Source: a virus
Strand: one strand, 5' to 3'
Virus record (IMG/VR): IMGVR_UViG_3300020157_000007
Coordinates: 1-38,553 of that record
Length of the DNA stretch: 38,553 bases
Positions 6,744 through 14,731 of this stretch are shown in pieces. The position numbers were made by a program, and so were the translations under genes. The notes beneath the pieces are model-generated. The model did not search any database and was not told the DNA's origin. It saw nothing but the letters and a program-made list of their open reading frames with translations. How positions within the stretch are numbered: position 1 is the first letter of the stretch; each line of letters begins with the position of its first letter.

Positions 6744-8456
6744 ATGACAACCCCTTCGATTCAAACCCTCATTACGCAGGCTCAACAAGTTCTAAACCTG
6801 AAGTCTACCAATGAGATCCGCGCCACGCTTGCTGCCGTACTTGCTAACGCAAACGTCGGCACTCCCCTCAATCCGAGCCTGACCACGCAACAGCTGTGGG
6901 ATGAGTTCTACGAGATCGTTCGCCAACCAAGCGACGACATCATGTCGATCGTCGTCGATCAGATGATGCGGATGGTGTTCTCCCCGCCGGCCCCCGGTGG
7001 TGCTGGTGCGGATAAGCAGGTGATTTTTAATGATGGTGGGGTGTTGGCAGGCGATGCCGGTCTGGTCTACAACAAGACGACCGATGCGCTGACCGTCACC
7101 GGACTCGTTACCGCTGGCTCCGCCACCATCACCGGCGCACTGACGGTTGACACCACGACGCTGGTGGTTGATTCGACGAATGATCGGGTGGGTATTAAGA
7201 CCGCTTCTCCTGCTGATATTCTTGAGGTTGTCGGAAATGGAGCTACTGGAATTCGTGTTAGTCGCGCTGGTCTGCCGACTCAGTACGCGACACTTTCCGC
7301 TGGAGCGACAGGTCCGACTTTAGATGCGTCAGCCGCTCTTGGCTCACTTTCGTTTGGACTTGCTGGCACCACCGCCATGACCCTGAACTCTACGGGGTTG
7401 GGCGTGGGGGTTGCGCCGAACCAGAAGTTTGTTTGTGCTGGTCCTCGCGCTTACTTTGCTGGTGGTGGTGCTGTCTATGGAATCGGTGTTGGTTTCAATA
7501 CCACTCGAACTGCTGCGGATCAGGTGTTTTTCATCGGAGCAACGGATTCAGCAACTCCTGATTTAGTAATCTCAAATGGTGCTGGAAGTCAGGTTGTAAG
7601 GATTGATAATACCGGCAACGTCGGCGTGGGGGTTACGCCGAGTGCGTGGGGTAGCAATTACACCGCTGTCGAGCTTACAAAAGGTGCTTGTATTTGGGGT
7701 GCTAAAAATGTTCCGTACACAAATGTTGGAGCAAACGTCTACAACGATGCAACAAATGAAAAGTACGTTGTAAGCGCAAGTACTGCTGCAACAAAATATC
7801 TACAAGCATCAGGCATTCATAGTTGGTACAACGCCATCGCTGGCACCGCCGGTAACGTCATCACCTTCACCCAAGCAATGACCCTCGATGCGAGCGGGAA
7901 TTTGCTGGTGGGGACGACGACAAACTCTGATGTATTTAAGACAAACATTCAGTTCAGTGGAACTGGGACAAATGGTCTTATTGTAAAGAATCTGGCTTCG
8001 ACCGGTGGCCCAGCACTTCTCTACTTGCTTGATAGCGCACAGACTCTAAATAACACTGGATCATCCGCTTATTACGAAGATTCAACCGCGTTACGCTGGA
8101 AGTTTTTCAAGAACGGTGGATTGTCCAACTTTCAAGCAAACAACACTAACCTATCGGATATCCGAGTTAAGACTGATATCAAGCCGCTAACTTCCTATTG
8201 GAACAAGATTAAAGCGTTGGAACTGGTGACTTTCAAGTACAAGGATCAGACGCACAGCGACGACAACATTGGATTGATTGCTCAACAGGTTGAGTCTGTT
8301 GCTCCTGAGCTAATCGACGTTGATGGATTTGGTGAAACTCCCGCTGATGGTGTTCCGCTCAAAACCATCTACAGCACCGACCTGTATCACGCCGCCATCA
8401 AAGCGTTGCAGGAAGCCATGACCCGCATTGAAGTCCTAGAATCCAAACTCGCCTAA
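6744..8456 (+). CDS. Tail fibre with C-terminal S74 intramolecular chaperone domain
   Basis: This 570-aa protein has an N-terminal helical part (1-80), a long threonine/glycine-rich beta shaft with repeated strands such as NRVGIKTASP, GNVGVGVTPS and GNLLVGTTT, and a C-terminal S74 domain of about 100 residues. The S74 signature is clear: LSDIRVKTDIKP with Ser471 and Lys476, then IGLIAQQVE, VAPELIDV, STDLYHAAIKALQ and a final trimeric coiled coil. In this family the domain drives trimer folding and then cleaves itself just before the serine, leaving a mature fibre of about 470 residues. It starts three bases after the previous stop with no Shine-Dalgarno. Part of the distal region (about 7680-8200) is more AT-rich than its surroundings, which suggests exchange of the receptor-binding part. 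Confidence -1.
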   Translation: MTTPSIQTLITQAQQVLNLKSTNEIRATLAAVLANANVGTPLNPSLTTQQLWDEFYEIVRQPSDDIMSIVVDQMMRMVFSPPAPGGAGADKQVIFNDGGVLAGDAGLVYNKTTDALTVTGLVTAGSATITGALTVDTTTLVVDSTNDRVGIKTASPADILEVVGNGATGIRVSRAGLPTQYATLSAGATGPTLDASAALGSLSFGLAGTTAMTLNSTGLGVGVAPNQKFVCAGPRAYFAGGGAVYGIGVGFNTTRTAADQVFFIGATDSATPDLVISNGAGSQVVRIDNTGNVGVGVTPSAWGSNYTAVELTKGACIWGAKNVPYTNVGANVYNDATNEKYVVSASTAATKYLQASGIHSWYNAIAGTAGNVITFTQAMTLDASGNLLVGTTTNSDVFKTNIQFSGTGTNGLIVKNLASTGGPALLYLLDSAQTLNNTGSSAYYEDSTALRWKFFKNGGLSNFQANNTNLSDIRVKTDIKPLTSYWNKIKALELVTFKYKDQTHSDDNIGLIAQQVESVAPELIDVDGFGETPADGVPLKTIYSTDLYHAAIKALQEAMTRIEVLESKLA

Positions 8457-8460
8457 TAAT

Positions 8461-8847
8461 ATGACCATCCTCTGGATCATCGAACGCCTTCTCGTTAAGC
8501 CCACCGAAGGCTCTGAAACGAATGTCGTAATCACCGCCGATTGGCGATGCAACGGCACTCAGGATCAATACAGCGGCACTTGCTACGGCTCCTGCTCGTT
8601 CCAGCCGCCGACTGGTGAGTTCACTCCTTACGAGGATCTGACCGAAGCGCAGGTCTTGAACTGGTGTTACGCCAATGGCGTCGATCAAGCGGCTATTGAG
8701 GCGAACGTGACGCAGCAGATCAACGATCAGATCAATCCTCCGGTGGTGACGCTGCCGTTGCCGTGGGCGGCGCAGCCTTTACCGCCGGTGCCGCCTCCGG
8801 TTAAGGTTGCGGAGCCTGTGGTGGTTGCCGATACTTCCGCCGCATGA
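8461..8847 (+). CDS. Conserved tail-fibre-associated phage protein (128 aa)
   Basis: The pattern VVITADWRC, then DQYSGTCYGSCSF, then FTPYEDLTEAQVLNWCYANG and an IEANVTQQI helix matches a small protein that I recall commonly lying downstream of S74 fibres; no function is established to my knowledge. The C-terminal 40 residues are proline- and valine-rich and probably disordered. It has four cysteines. The start follows the fibre stop by four bases, without a Shine-Dalgarno, and the stop overlaps the next small gene (ATGA at 8844-8847). Confidence -1.
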   Translation: MTILWIIERLLVKPTEGSETNVVITADWRCNGTQDQYSGTCYGSCSFQPPTGEFTPYEDLTEAQVLNWCYANGVDQAAIEANVTQQINDQINPPVVTLPLPWAAQPLPPVPPPVKVAEPVVVADTSAA

Positions 8848-8993
8848 TCAAGATCGAACTCAGCACCGAGCAGGTGAATAGCCTCCTCCAACTCATCGAC
8901 ATTGCGGTTAAGGCTGGTGGCGTTGCTAACGCCCGTGCAGCCCTTCCGCTTGTGGACCTCATAGTCGCAGCCGCACAGCCTAAACCTGAGTAA
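8844..8993 (+). CDS. Small protein of unknown function (49 aa)
   Basis: A short, probably all-helical protein: MIKIELSTEQVNSLLQLID, then a glycine hinge and a second helix (RAALPLVDLIVAAAQ). The start overlaps the upstream stop and its TAA overlaps the next ATG (TAATG at 8991-8995), so it belongs to a tightly coupled row of tiny genes leading into the lysis-like set. The helix pattern resembles small phage proteins that encode only a helical hairpin. No function can be assigned. Confidence -1.
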   Translation: MIKIELSTEQVNSLLQLIDIAVKAGGVANARAALPLVDLIVAAAQPKPE

Positions 8994-9166
8994 TGGAACC
9001 GACGAACAACGGTAGTGCCAGCCCGGGGCTTTCTTTAGTCGCAGCAGCAGGTGCTACCGCTGTTTCATTTATCCCAATCCTCACCGACTGGGTTAGACTT
9101 ATAACCGCAGTGGTTGGCTTAGTTTGCGCCTGTTACGCCGCATATCGCTTATTTCGATCCAAATGA
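8993..9166 (+). CDS. Small membrane protein, holin-like (57 aa)
   Basis: After a short polar N-terminus (MEPTNNGSASPG) there are one or two hydrophobic segments, LSLVAAAGATAVSFIPIL (12-30) and LITAVVGLVCACYAAYRLF (36-54), ending in a basic RLFRSK tail. Size and topology are compatible with a holin or holin-like membrane protein. It overlaps the previous stop and the next ATG, which starts another two-segment membrane protein. Calling it a holin is an inference from topology and neighbours; no endolysin is visible in the window. Confidence -1.
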   Translation: MEPTNNGSASPGLSLVAAAGATAVSFIPILTDWVRLITAVVGLVCACYAAYRLFRSK

Positions 9167-9357
9167 AAAACACGAAAACAACTCTCGCTGGTCTTGGTGC
9201 AATCCTTATCGCTGTTGGCGGCGCCCTACGGGCCGCCTTCGACGCCGATCCCAGCACCAACATTGACATCGCTTCGACCATCGCAGCGGTGACCGCCGGC
9301 ATTGGTCTTATAATGGCCAAGGACGCCGAGAAGACTCCTGTCGTTCCTCCGGTTTGA
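9163..9357 (+). CDS. Small membrane protein, holin-like (64 aa)
   Basis: Two hydrophobic stretches, TTLAGLGAILIAVGGALRAAF (5-25) and IDIASTIAAVTAGIGLIMA (33-51), are joined by a short polar turn and followed by a charged, proline-ending tail. The GAILIAVGGAL type of first helix is common in small phage holin-like proteins. The ATG at 9163 overlaps the upstream stop (ATGA); the longer frame beginning at 9124 adds a basic stretch unlikely to be translated. It pairs with the adjacent 57-aa membrane protein, so one may be the holin and the other an antiholin or accessory protein. Confidence -1.
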   Translation: MKNTKTTLAGLGAILIAVGGALRAAFDADPSTNIDIASTIAAVTAGIGLIMAKDAEKTPVVPPV

Positions 9358-9521
9358 ACTGGATCTATCAACTCGTGAAGGCTCTCTTGGATTTCCTCCG
9401 AGAGACGCCTGCACCGAAAGTGGAAGATGGAAATGCGCCAAAGCCTCTCAAGAACGATTTGGCTGCTCGTGTTGCCAATCTGCCTGGGCTGCCAGCAGAC
9501 AAAAGTGATCCTCGTTCCTAG
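9354..9521 (+). CDS. Candidate small protein with TTG start (55 aa)
   Basis: The frame opens at a TTG overlapping the stop of the upstream gene (TTTGA) and reads NWIYQLVKALLDFLRETP, an amphipathic helix, followed by a polar, proline-containing tail ending DKSDPRS. No ATG is available; an in-frame GTG lies seven codons in. The helix and the exact overlap resemble short proteins found after holins in other phages, so I list it, but with limited confidence. Its 3' half overlaps the lipoprotein gene in another frame, an arrangement reminiscent of overlapping Rz/Rz1 spanin genes. Confidence -1.
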   Translation: MNWIYQLVKALLDFLRETPAPKVEDGNAPKPLKNDLAARVANLPGLPADKSDPRS

Positions 9522-9651
9522 CGGCGATCCCGTGATGCTAGCAGAGCCCGTCCGCGCTCGCGTCTACGCGTTCGATAAGGACGGCAAGCTCTCTGGGCCC
9601 AGTCGGGTTACCCTTCCAGCTGGGTGGTACGTGCTTCCGAAAGCCAAATGA
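9427..9651 (+). CDS. Putative lipoprotein, spanin-like (Rz1-type) candidate (74 aa)
   Basis: The N-terminus has a positive region (MRQSLSR), a hydrophobic core (IWLLVLPICLG) and a cysteine in a degenerate lipobox (ICLGC), so an acylated outer-membrane lipoprotein is likely. The mature part, VILVPSGDPVMLAEPVRARV and then DKDGKLSGPSRVTLPAGWYVL, matches small lipoproteins that I recall from phage lysis regions. Together with the two membrane proteins upstream it suggests a lysis cassette. The start could be either ATG, 9427 or 9433. It overlaps the TTG-start frame on its 5' side and the next gene on its 3' side. Confidence -1.
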   Translation: MEMRQSLSRTIWLLVLPICLGCQQTKVILVPSGDPVMLAEPVRARVYAFDKDGKLSGPSRVTLPAGWYVLPKAK

Positions 9652-9893
9652 TTACCTACCGAGGCCAGAAATTTGCCGGGTACAACAAGCCGAAATCAAC
9701 CCCGGGGGCCTCGAAGAAGTCTGCTGTCTTGGCTAAGGAGGGCGGGCAAGTGAAGCTCGTGCGCTTTGGTGATCCGAACATGAGCATCAAAAAGCACATC
9801 CCGAAGAACCGTAAAAGTTTTCGTGCCCGGCATGGTTGTGACACACCGGGCACGAAGTTATCTGCGAAGTACTGGAGCTGCGCGGCGTGGTAG
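9648..9893 (+). CDS. Conserved small phage protein, YRGQKF...YWSC family (81 aa)
   Basis: The protein reads MITYRGQKFAGYNKPK, then a basic and glycine-rich middle with VKLVRFGDPNMSIKK, and a C-terminus with RKSFRARHGCD and KYWSCAAW. I recognise this as a widespread small phage protein of unconfirmed function, usually near head genes. It is very basic and has two conserved cysteines. The ATG at 9648 overlaps the lipoprotein stop (ATGA). Its stop is one base from the stop of the convergent scaffold gene, with no terminator between them. Confidence -1.
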   Translation: MITYRGQKFAGYNKPKSTPGASKKSAVLAKEGGQVKLVRFGDPNMSIKKHIPKNRKSFRARHGCDTPGTKLSAKYWSCAAW

Positions 9894-9894
9894 C

Positions 9895-11142
9895 TCAGTA
9901 CGCCGACGGCAACTCGTCGATCGCGTCTTCAGCGCTCTTAGGAGCGATGCGCGTCGCAGTCGAGGTTCCCTCACCCTGACCGGGTTCAGAGGATCGGACC
10001 TTTCCAACTTTCTTCTCCAGCTCCGTTACCTTTTGCTGGAGACGGATCACTCGCAGGCGCTCACGGCCGTAGGCCCGAGCACGTAGGGCAACCTGTGCCT
10101 GAGCCTTCGTAATGAGGTCAACCTTGTCCTCGTAGCCCATGTCAGCATCGACGCCCTCGCCTTTCAGCGCGATTCGGATCAGCCGATCGCTTTCATCCAA
10201 GAGCTTGTTGCCATCATCATCTCCCTCTTCCCTGCCGAACAGCTGCGGGTGACTCTTTTCGTAATCCGAGAACTGCGATTCAAACAGCTCACGCGAACGA
10301 GATTGACGTCCTTCCACCTGCTTCGATCGCTCAACCTCACGCTGCGCTCCCTTTTCCTTCCATTCAGCGATGGACTTGTCGCGAGCCTGAGTGAGTTCGA
10401 GTAACCGACGGCGGTGGGCCATGATCTCGGGCGCAGCTGGCCCGAACGTCTCCTGAGCGATGATCGCGGCCTTGGCGACCGGCACGTTTAGGATCGCCAT
10501 GATATCATGGTGACTAGCGTCGCGCTCAGTGCCATCGGCATCAGTGACGCGGATTCCGTCAATATCGCCTAGGGCGGTCTGCCAGGCTTCGCGCAGAGGG
10601 GTCTCGTACTTCTGCTTGTACTCACCGGAACGCGTGTAGTTCAGATACCGCACCTCGGTGTCCAGCTCCTCGGCGTTCTTCCGGATGGAATCCATCTCGG
10701 ACTTCAGCGACTTGGTAGCCTCTTCGACTTCCTTCCGAGTACCTTCGGACCTAGCGCGCTCAAGCTCAGAGACCTTGGCCGCGAAATCGTCGCGCTCCTT
10801 CTTGGTCAAGTCGTACTGCTCACGGAACTGCTTGATAGACGTGGGCTCAGGCTTGGCGGGCTCAGCCTTAGTGGCCGGCGTTGGTTCATTCTTCTTGGCA
10901 GTAAACTTATCGAGGTTGAAGAAATCCTCGTTCTTGGGCTTAGCAAGGTCAGCGGGGGCAGGCGCCTGAACCTCTGGAGCGGATACCGCAGGCGCAGGCG
11001 CTACCTCTTGAGGAGCCTGCTGGGACTGTGATCCCATCGGGTTGTCTAGCCCGCTGCCTTCAATGGCATCGATTCCCGCAAATGCGTCAGCGTAATCCGC
11101 CCCGCGATCAGTTGGGGCATCAGGTGATAATAGGATTCTCAT
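9895..11142 (-). CDS. Probable capsid scaffold protein (415 aa)
   Basis: The protein has an acidic N-terminus, a proline/alanine-rich disordered part (40-110), a long charged coiled coil (about 115-175), a compact middle, another helical section and a coiled coil near 360-380, then an acidic tail ending DAIDELPSAY. It has no cysteine and few aromatics. That is the usual make-up of phage scaffolding proteins, which guide prohead assembly and leave or are degraded before packaging. It follows the portal by one small gene, as expected for a scaffold. The ATG overlaps the upstream stop (11139-11142). It faces the plus-strand genes end to end. No protease domain is visible. Confidence -1.
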   Translation of the reverse strand: MRILLSPDAPTDRGADYADAFAGIDAIEGSGLDNPMGSQSQQAPQEVAPAPAVSAPEVQAPAPADLAKPKNEDFFNLDKFTAKKNEPTPATKAEPAKPEPTSIKQFREQYDLTKKERDDFAAKVSELERARSEGTRKEVEEATKSLKSEMDSIRKNAEELDTEVRYLNYTRSGEYKQKYETPLREAWQTALGDIDGIRVTDADGTERDASHHDIMAILNVPVAKAAIIAQETFGPAAPEIMAHRRRLLELTQARDKSIAEWKEKGAQREVERSKQVEGRQSRSRELFESQFSDYEKSHPQLFGREEGDDDGNKLLDESDRLIRIALKGEGVDADMGYEDKVDLITKAQAQVALRARAYGRERLRVIRLQQKVTELEKKVGKVRSSEPGQGEGTSTATRIAPKSAEDAIDELPSAY

Positions 11143-11396
11143 TCGAGGTTTTGAGTGGTAGTCGGTTTATCTTTCCGCATCTCTGCCAGCCCGTTGAGTT
11201 CATCAATCAACGCCTTTGCGCCCTGTCTGCGACAGTTGGCATTCCATCCGTGTTGAGGATTCTCTGAGGCTGGCAGGTTCCAGCAGAAATTATTGAACGC
11301 AACGAGTAGGGCAGCCTGTAAGTCCTGATTATCCAGGAGGCGCTTAAGCTCGTTGAGGCGCTGTTGGTTTTTTTGAAACTCTTGTTTTGGGGTCAT
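11139..11396 (-). CDS. Small protein between portal and scaffold (85 aa)
   Basis: A helical, polar protein starting MTPKQEFQKNQQRLNELKRL and containing a tryptophan/asparagine-rich middle (NNFCWNLPASENPQHGWNAN). Both ends overlap neighbouring genes by four bases (ATGA junctions), so it is clearly part of the portal-scaffold transcription unit. I do not recognise a fold. Position suggests a head-assembly accessory role. Confidence -1.
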   Translation of the reverse strand: MTPKQEFQKNQQRLNELKRLLDNQDLQAALLVAFNNFCWNLPASENPQHGWNANCRRQGAKALIDELNGLAEMRKDKPTTTQNLE

Positions 11397-13666
11397 TGGT
11401 TGAGAATATTGGCCTGAGTCTTGAGATCCATGGCGGCGATATCTGCGCGAGTCAGAGCGCCTTTACGCTGAGCTTCAGCAATCGTGCCAGCATTCTTTCG
11501 CTGCTGATCCTGATCGAAGGCGACCTGCTTCTGAGTGCGCTTCTGTTCGGAGTTTGCCGCAGCAATCTGCGACTTGGACTGCGCGGTGATGAGCATCGCC
11601 TGGATCTTCGCGGCCGTCTCGGGGTCCATTCCGTTGCCAGCTGCGCCGGCTTCGGCCTGAGCTTGAGCCTGCTCTTGGAGGCGCTGCACGTAACCCTTGA
11701 TGTAGTTTGAAGCCTGGCCGATGCCGTCGTTGTAGACCTTGATGTTCTGCTCCTGGCCCGGGTCCTGAGAGATCAACTGGATCTGCTCCTGGATATGCTG
11801 GATTACGTTGGCCAATCCCAGCACGCGATCCATCGTGGTCATGCCGCCACCTTCCTTTTCAATGCGGCCAATGGCACCACCAAGCATCTGAAGCAGAGTC
11901 TGGATGTACTCAGGGCGATTGAGTGCGCTTGCGATAACGACAGGCTGACCGTCGATAAGTGTGCCCCACGCCAGGGTAGCGCGTTCGACAGCCGGGGAGA
12001 CCGGCTTGTTGTCTATCGGAGCCAAGCGATTCGCCAGGAGGGGGTCATCAGTGTTGGCCTCGACGTACATATGCACAACCTCGGCCTGAGAGTCAGGCGA
12101 CAGCAGGGGCCGGATAGCCATCAGGCGGTCAGCCTGAGCGATCTCCAGCATCTTGTTGCCGGAACCCATGACGCGCTCGGGCATGATGTCCCACGCGTCC
12201 AGGTTGTTAAACACAGACGGATCCACGCCTTCAGCCTCACATTTGCGGCGGAACGTTTTGCAGTCGGGGTGATCGATCGTGCAGAACCGGCGAGCGATCT
12301 CACGGTACTGGAACGTCTGCTGGGTGTAGGCGCGAGTCAGCATCGAGCCCATCAACGCGTTGGCGTTGTTTACGCGAGCCATCACCTCGGTAGCGGTCAG
12401 CTCCTTAGAAGAGCCATCGTTCACGTCTTGAGTGTAGGCCGCGCTGGACTCAGCCATGATCTGCCGGTGCATCGCCATGGCCCCTGAGAGCATCGTGTAA
12501 TCAACGACGTGACGTTCAGATTGAGGAACCCAGGAGAGGCCCTCGGGAATCACGCCCATGTTGAACAGGTCGATCTTCTCCATGCGCTCCATATCGCCGT
12601 CGGCGACATTACGGAACAGCCAAAGCATCTGCTCGAACACTGAGTCTGTGAACTTACAGCGGAGTCGGTTCTGAAGGTGGCAGACAGCGTAGAGCAAATA
12701 ACCCAGCGAACGCACCGAGTGCCAACGAAACGGCGGAACCACAGCGCCATCAGCAAACTGAATGTGCATCAGCTCGAAGATATCCCGGCCGTAACAGCGG
12801 TCGCCGGCATCGAAGAGCCACTGACCAGCGGTCTGCATATTGCCGATTCCGCTGTTGTACTGGTCAACGATGATGCGGCGGCGCCATGAAGGATCGTCGC
12901 TGGTCGTATCCAGGAAGTAGAAATCGTAGCACCGCAGCACCGGAGTCGCATCAGAGCCCCAGTAACCAGAGTTCTCCTTGAAGTCCTCCTCAACCTTCTC
13001 AGGGAAGTATTGGCCCGACCAGTCGTTCACCTGGAGACTGGTAGCAGCACGTTGAATCATTGCGGCCAACAACTCGTTGACCAGCTTCAGGTTCCAGCCG
13101 GGATCGACGTTCTCACCGCGAGTCATGCGGATTAGGTCCGCAGCCGTGAAGGAGGTGTAGATCGCGAAGTGCGACATATTCTCCATCGTGGTCAGCGTGT
13201 TCGTAGGAACCAGAATATCCTCAGTTCCACGGGCCGACGGGCACCATTCACGGTCACGCAACCAAGTCACCGGACCGATACCGTGCAGAACCGTAGCGGC
13301 AAACTGAGATTCCAGAACCGTGGAATACTTCGGAGACCGCTTCATCACGCGGTTTAACTGCTTGGTAATGATGTTGCCCCACTCAGTGCGCTTATCCCGG
13401 GGACCGGTATCCAGTCCAACCGAGAAGTAGTTCTGAGGCTTGAGGAACGCGTTGGTAAACTGCTGACGTGCAGCATGAATAATCCGCGTGCCTTCCAGAA
13501 AGTTGACGTTTGTCTGGATCCGGTTGTCGCGAGCCTCCTCTTCGCTGTATGGAGGATTACCGTTAAAGGTAGCGTTGATGCGTGCTCGATTGCGAGAACG
13601 AGGCTGTTCAGCCTCAAGCATTGCGCTGACTACATTCCAAACTTTACTTGGTTCTTTGAAACTCAT
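11393..13666 (-). CDS. Portal protein (757 aa)
   Basis: Length, gene position and composition fit a podovirus portal, the dodecameric ring through which DNA is packaged and ejected. The N-terminus (MSFKEPSKVWNVVSAM) leads into NRARINATFNGNPPYSEEEARDNR, a pattern I associate with portals; next come long mixed alpha/beta sections. The C-terminal 130 residues are glutamine- and alanine-rich helices (QRLQEQAQAQAEAGAAGNG and later) like the extended barrel of P22-type portals. The ATG at 13666 is preferred over one at 13723 that would give an unrelated extension. It lies seven bases after the zinc-ribbon gene, with terminase upstream and scaffold downstream in the same operon. Confidence -1.
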   Translation of the reverse strand: MSFKEPSKVWNVVSAMLEAEQPRSRNRARINATFNGNPPYSEEEARDNRIQTNVNFLEGTRIIHAARQQFTNAFLKPQNYFSVGLDTGPRDKRTEWGNIITKQLNRVMKRSPKYSTVLESQFAATVLHGIGPVTWLRDREWCPSARGTEDILVPTNTLTTMENMSHFAIYTSFTAADLIRMTRGENVDPGWNLKLVNELLAAMIQRAATSLQVNDWSGQYFPEKVEEDFKENSGYWGSDATPVLRCYDFYFLDTTSDDPSWRRRIIVDQYNSGIGNMQTAGQWLFDAGDRCYGRDIFELMHIQFADGAVVPPFRWHSVRSLGYLLYAVCHLQNRLRCKFTDSVFEQMLWLFRNVADGDMERMEKIDLFNMGVIPEGLSWVPQSERHVVDYTMLSGAMAMHRQIMAESSAAYTQDVNDGSSKELTATEVMARVNNANALMGSMLTRAYTQQTFQYREIARRFCTIDHPDCKTFRRKCEAEGVDPSVFNNLDAWDIMPERVMGSGNKMLEIAQADRLMAIRPLLSPDSQAEVVHMYVEANTDDPLLANRLAPIDNKPVSPAVERATLAWGTLIDGQPVVIASALNRPEYIQTLLQMLGGAIGRIEKEGGGMTTMDRVLGLANVIQHIQEQIQLISQDPGQEQNIKVYNDGIGQASNYIKGYVQRLQEQAQAQAEAGAAGNGMDPETAAKIQAMLITAQSKSQIAAANSEQKRTQKQVAFDQDQQRKNAGTIAEAQRKGALTRADIAAMDLKTQANILNQ

Positions 13667-13673
13667 ATTGATC

Positions 13674-14066
13674 TCAGATTGCTTTTCGTTCCTGCGAAAT
13701 CCAGCATTTATCAGGCATTTCACGATCGCCTAGGTAACTCAATGGCACCCAGACCTTGAGCTTCAGGTAGCAGCCGCAGACTTCGCAGGTGCCAGCATTA
13801 GACTCACCTTGAAGGATCATAGCCATGTCGTGGCGCAGCTGCTCCTGCTCAATGATAACCTCGCCAACCGTCTTCTCGATTGCGTCTGGCTTGGTGGGTT
13901 TGTTGTGAAGGCAGTGCAGACACGTATCAAGACGATGCTGCGCTACTGAGCGATCAACGGGAATACCTCCATCGCCCAACCATTCCGCAAGAATCCTAAC
14001 GCCTTGCGCTGTGTTTTTAACCCTTTCCACCGCACGAGCGACAGCCTGATACCCTTGGTTGAGCAT
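13674..14066 (-). CDS. Zinc-ribbon-like small phage protein (130 aa)
   Basis: The signature RLDTCLHCL followed by TCEVCGCYLKLKVWVP and a later CW gives CxxC...CxxCxC, likely a zinc or metal site. This pattern occurs in small phage and bacterial proteins that I recognise but cannot name by function. ATG 14066 gives 130 residues; the frame is open further to a GTG at 14132 (152 aa). Either start overlaps the upstream 92-aa gene, by 50 or 116 bases, which is unusual in this genome. It lies in the terminase-portal operon. Confidence -1.
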   Translation of the reverse strand: MLNQGYQAVARAVERVKNTAQGVRILAEWLGDGGIPVDRSVAQHRLDTCLHCLHNKPTKPDAIEKTVGEVIIEQEQLRHDMAMILQGESNAGTCEVCGCYLKLKVWVPLSYLGDREMPDKCWISQERKAI

Positions 14067-14295
14067 TGGTTTGAGTGGATTGAGTTGTTGTTTGCTGGGG
14101 AAAACGAGCTTTTGTGTAGGCTTCCAGATCACTCACCGCTTGTTCAAATGACGATGGAAGGTGGTTGGCGATCCTGTGCTGCTGAATCAATCGCGCCATC
14201 GAATGAAAATCGTAATTCATCGGGTTTGGCGCGGTCCATTTGGTTGTAGGTTCGTAGAACTGCCATCCACCGTTTGGAAACGTGCTGTAATTCAT
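14017..14295 (-). CDS. Hypothetical protein with terminal CxxCGG motif (92 aa)
   Basis: The protein starts MNYSTFPNGGWQFYEP, has a helical middle (MARLIQQHRIAN, FEQAVSDLEAYTKARF) and a glutamine/threonine-rich linker, and ends GCRSCGGKG. The CRSCGG end could bind a metal or be a short basic tail. It sits between SSB (12-base gap) and the zinc-ribbon gene. No family is recognised; the gene is probably real because of its spacing and codon use. Confidence -1.
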   Translation of the reverse strand: MNYSTFPNGGWQFYEPTTKWTAPNPMNYDFHSMARLIQQHRIANHLPSSFEQAVSDLEAYTKARFPQQTTTQSTQTNAQPRVSGCRSCGGKG

Positions 14296-14307
14296 GCGGT
14301 CTAATTT

Positions 14308-14727
14308 TTAGAACGGCAGATCATCGGCGTCGAGATCAGGCTTCGGCGCGGTCGGCGCAGCCTCCTGGCGCGGCGCGGGCGCGGCACCTTCGCTGCGTTC
14401 CTTAAGAAACTGGAAGGTTTCGATCATAATCCGCGTGGTGGACCGCTTGTCTCCGGTCTTCTTGTCGTCCCACTCTTCCCGGGTTAGGCGCCCTTCAATC
14501 ATCAACGGATTACCTTTCCTGACGTATTGAGCGAGCGTTTCAGCCTGCTTCCCGAACGCCTTGCACTCAGCAAAGTACACGTCTTCCTTCTCCTCACCAG
14601 CCTCGGTCTTCCAGCGGCGATTAACCGCCAAGCTCAGGTTACAAACAGCAGTCCCTTTCGGAAGGTACTTGAGTTCTACGTCTCGGGTGAGGTTGCCGAT
14701 CAGGATGACTTTGTTGAATGATGCCAT
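14308..14727 (-). CDS. ssb: Single-stranded DNA-binding protein
   Basis: A standard bacterial-type SSB of 139 residues. The OB fold runs through residues 1-110: FNKVILIGNLTRDVELKYLP, then NLSLAVNR, VYFAECKAFGKQAE, then GNPLMIEGRLT and RIMIETFQFL. A disordered proline/alanine-rich linker ends in DDADDLPF-like acidic residues with terminal DLPF, the tip that recruits replication and repair proteins. It coats single-stranded DNA during replication and recombination. Placing it between terminase and portal is unusual, since phage SSB genes normally sit with replication genes. The start is four bases after the terminase stop, without a Shine-Dalgarno. Confidence -1.
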   Translation of the reverse strand: MASFNKVILIGNLTRDVELKYLPKGTAVCNLSLAVNRRWKTEAGEEKEDVYFAECKAFGKQAETLAQYVRKGNPLMIEGRLTREEWDDKKTGDKRSTTRIMIETFQFLKERSEGAAPAPRQEAAPTAPKPDLDADDLPF

Positions 14728-14731
14728 AAGG

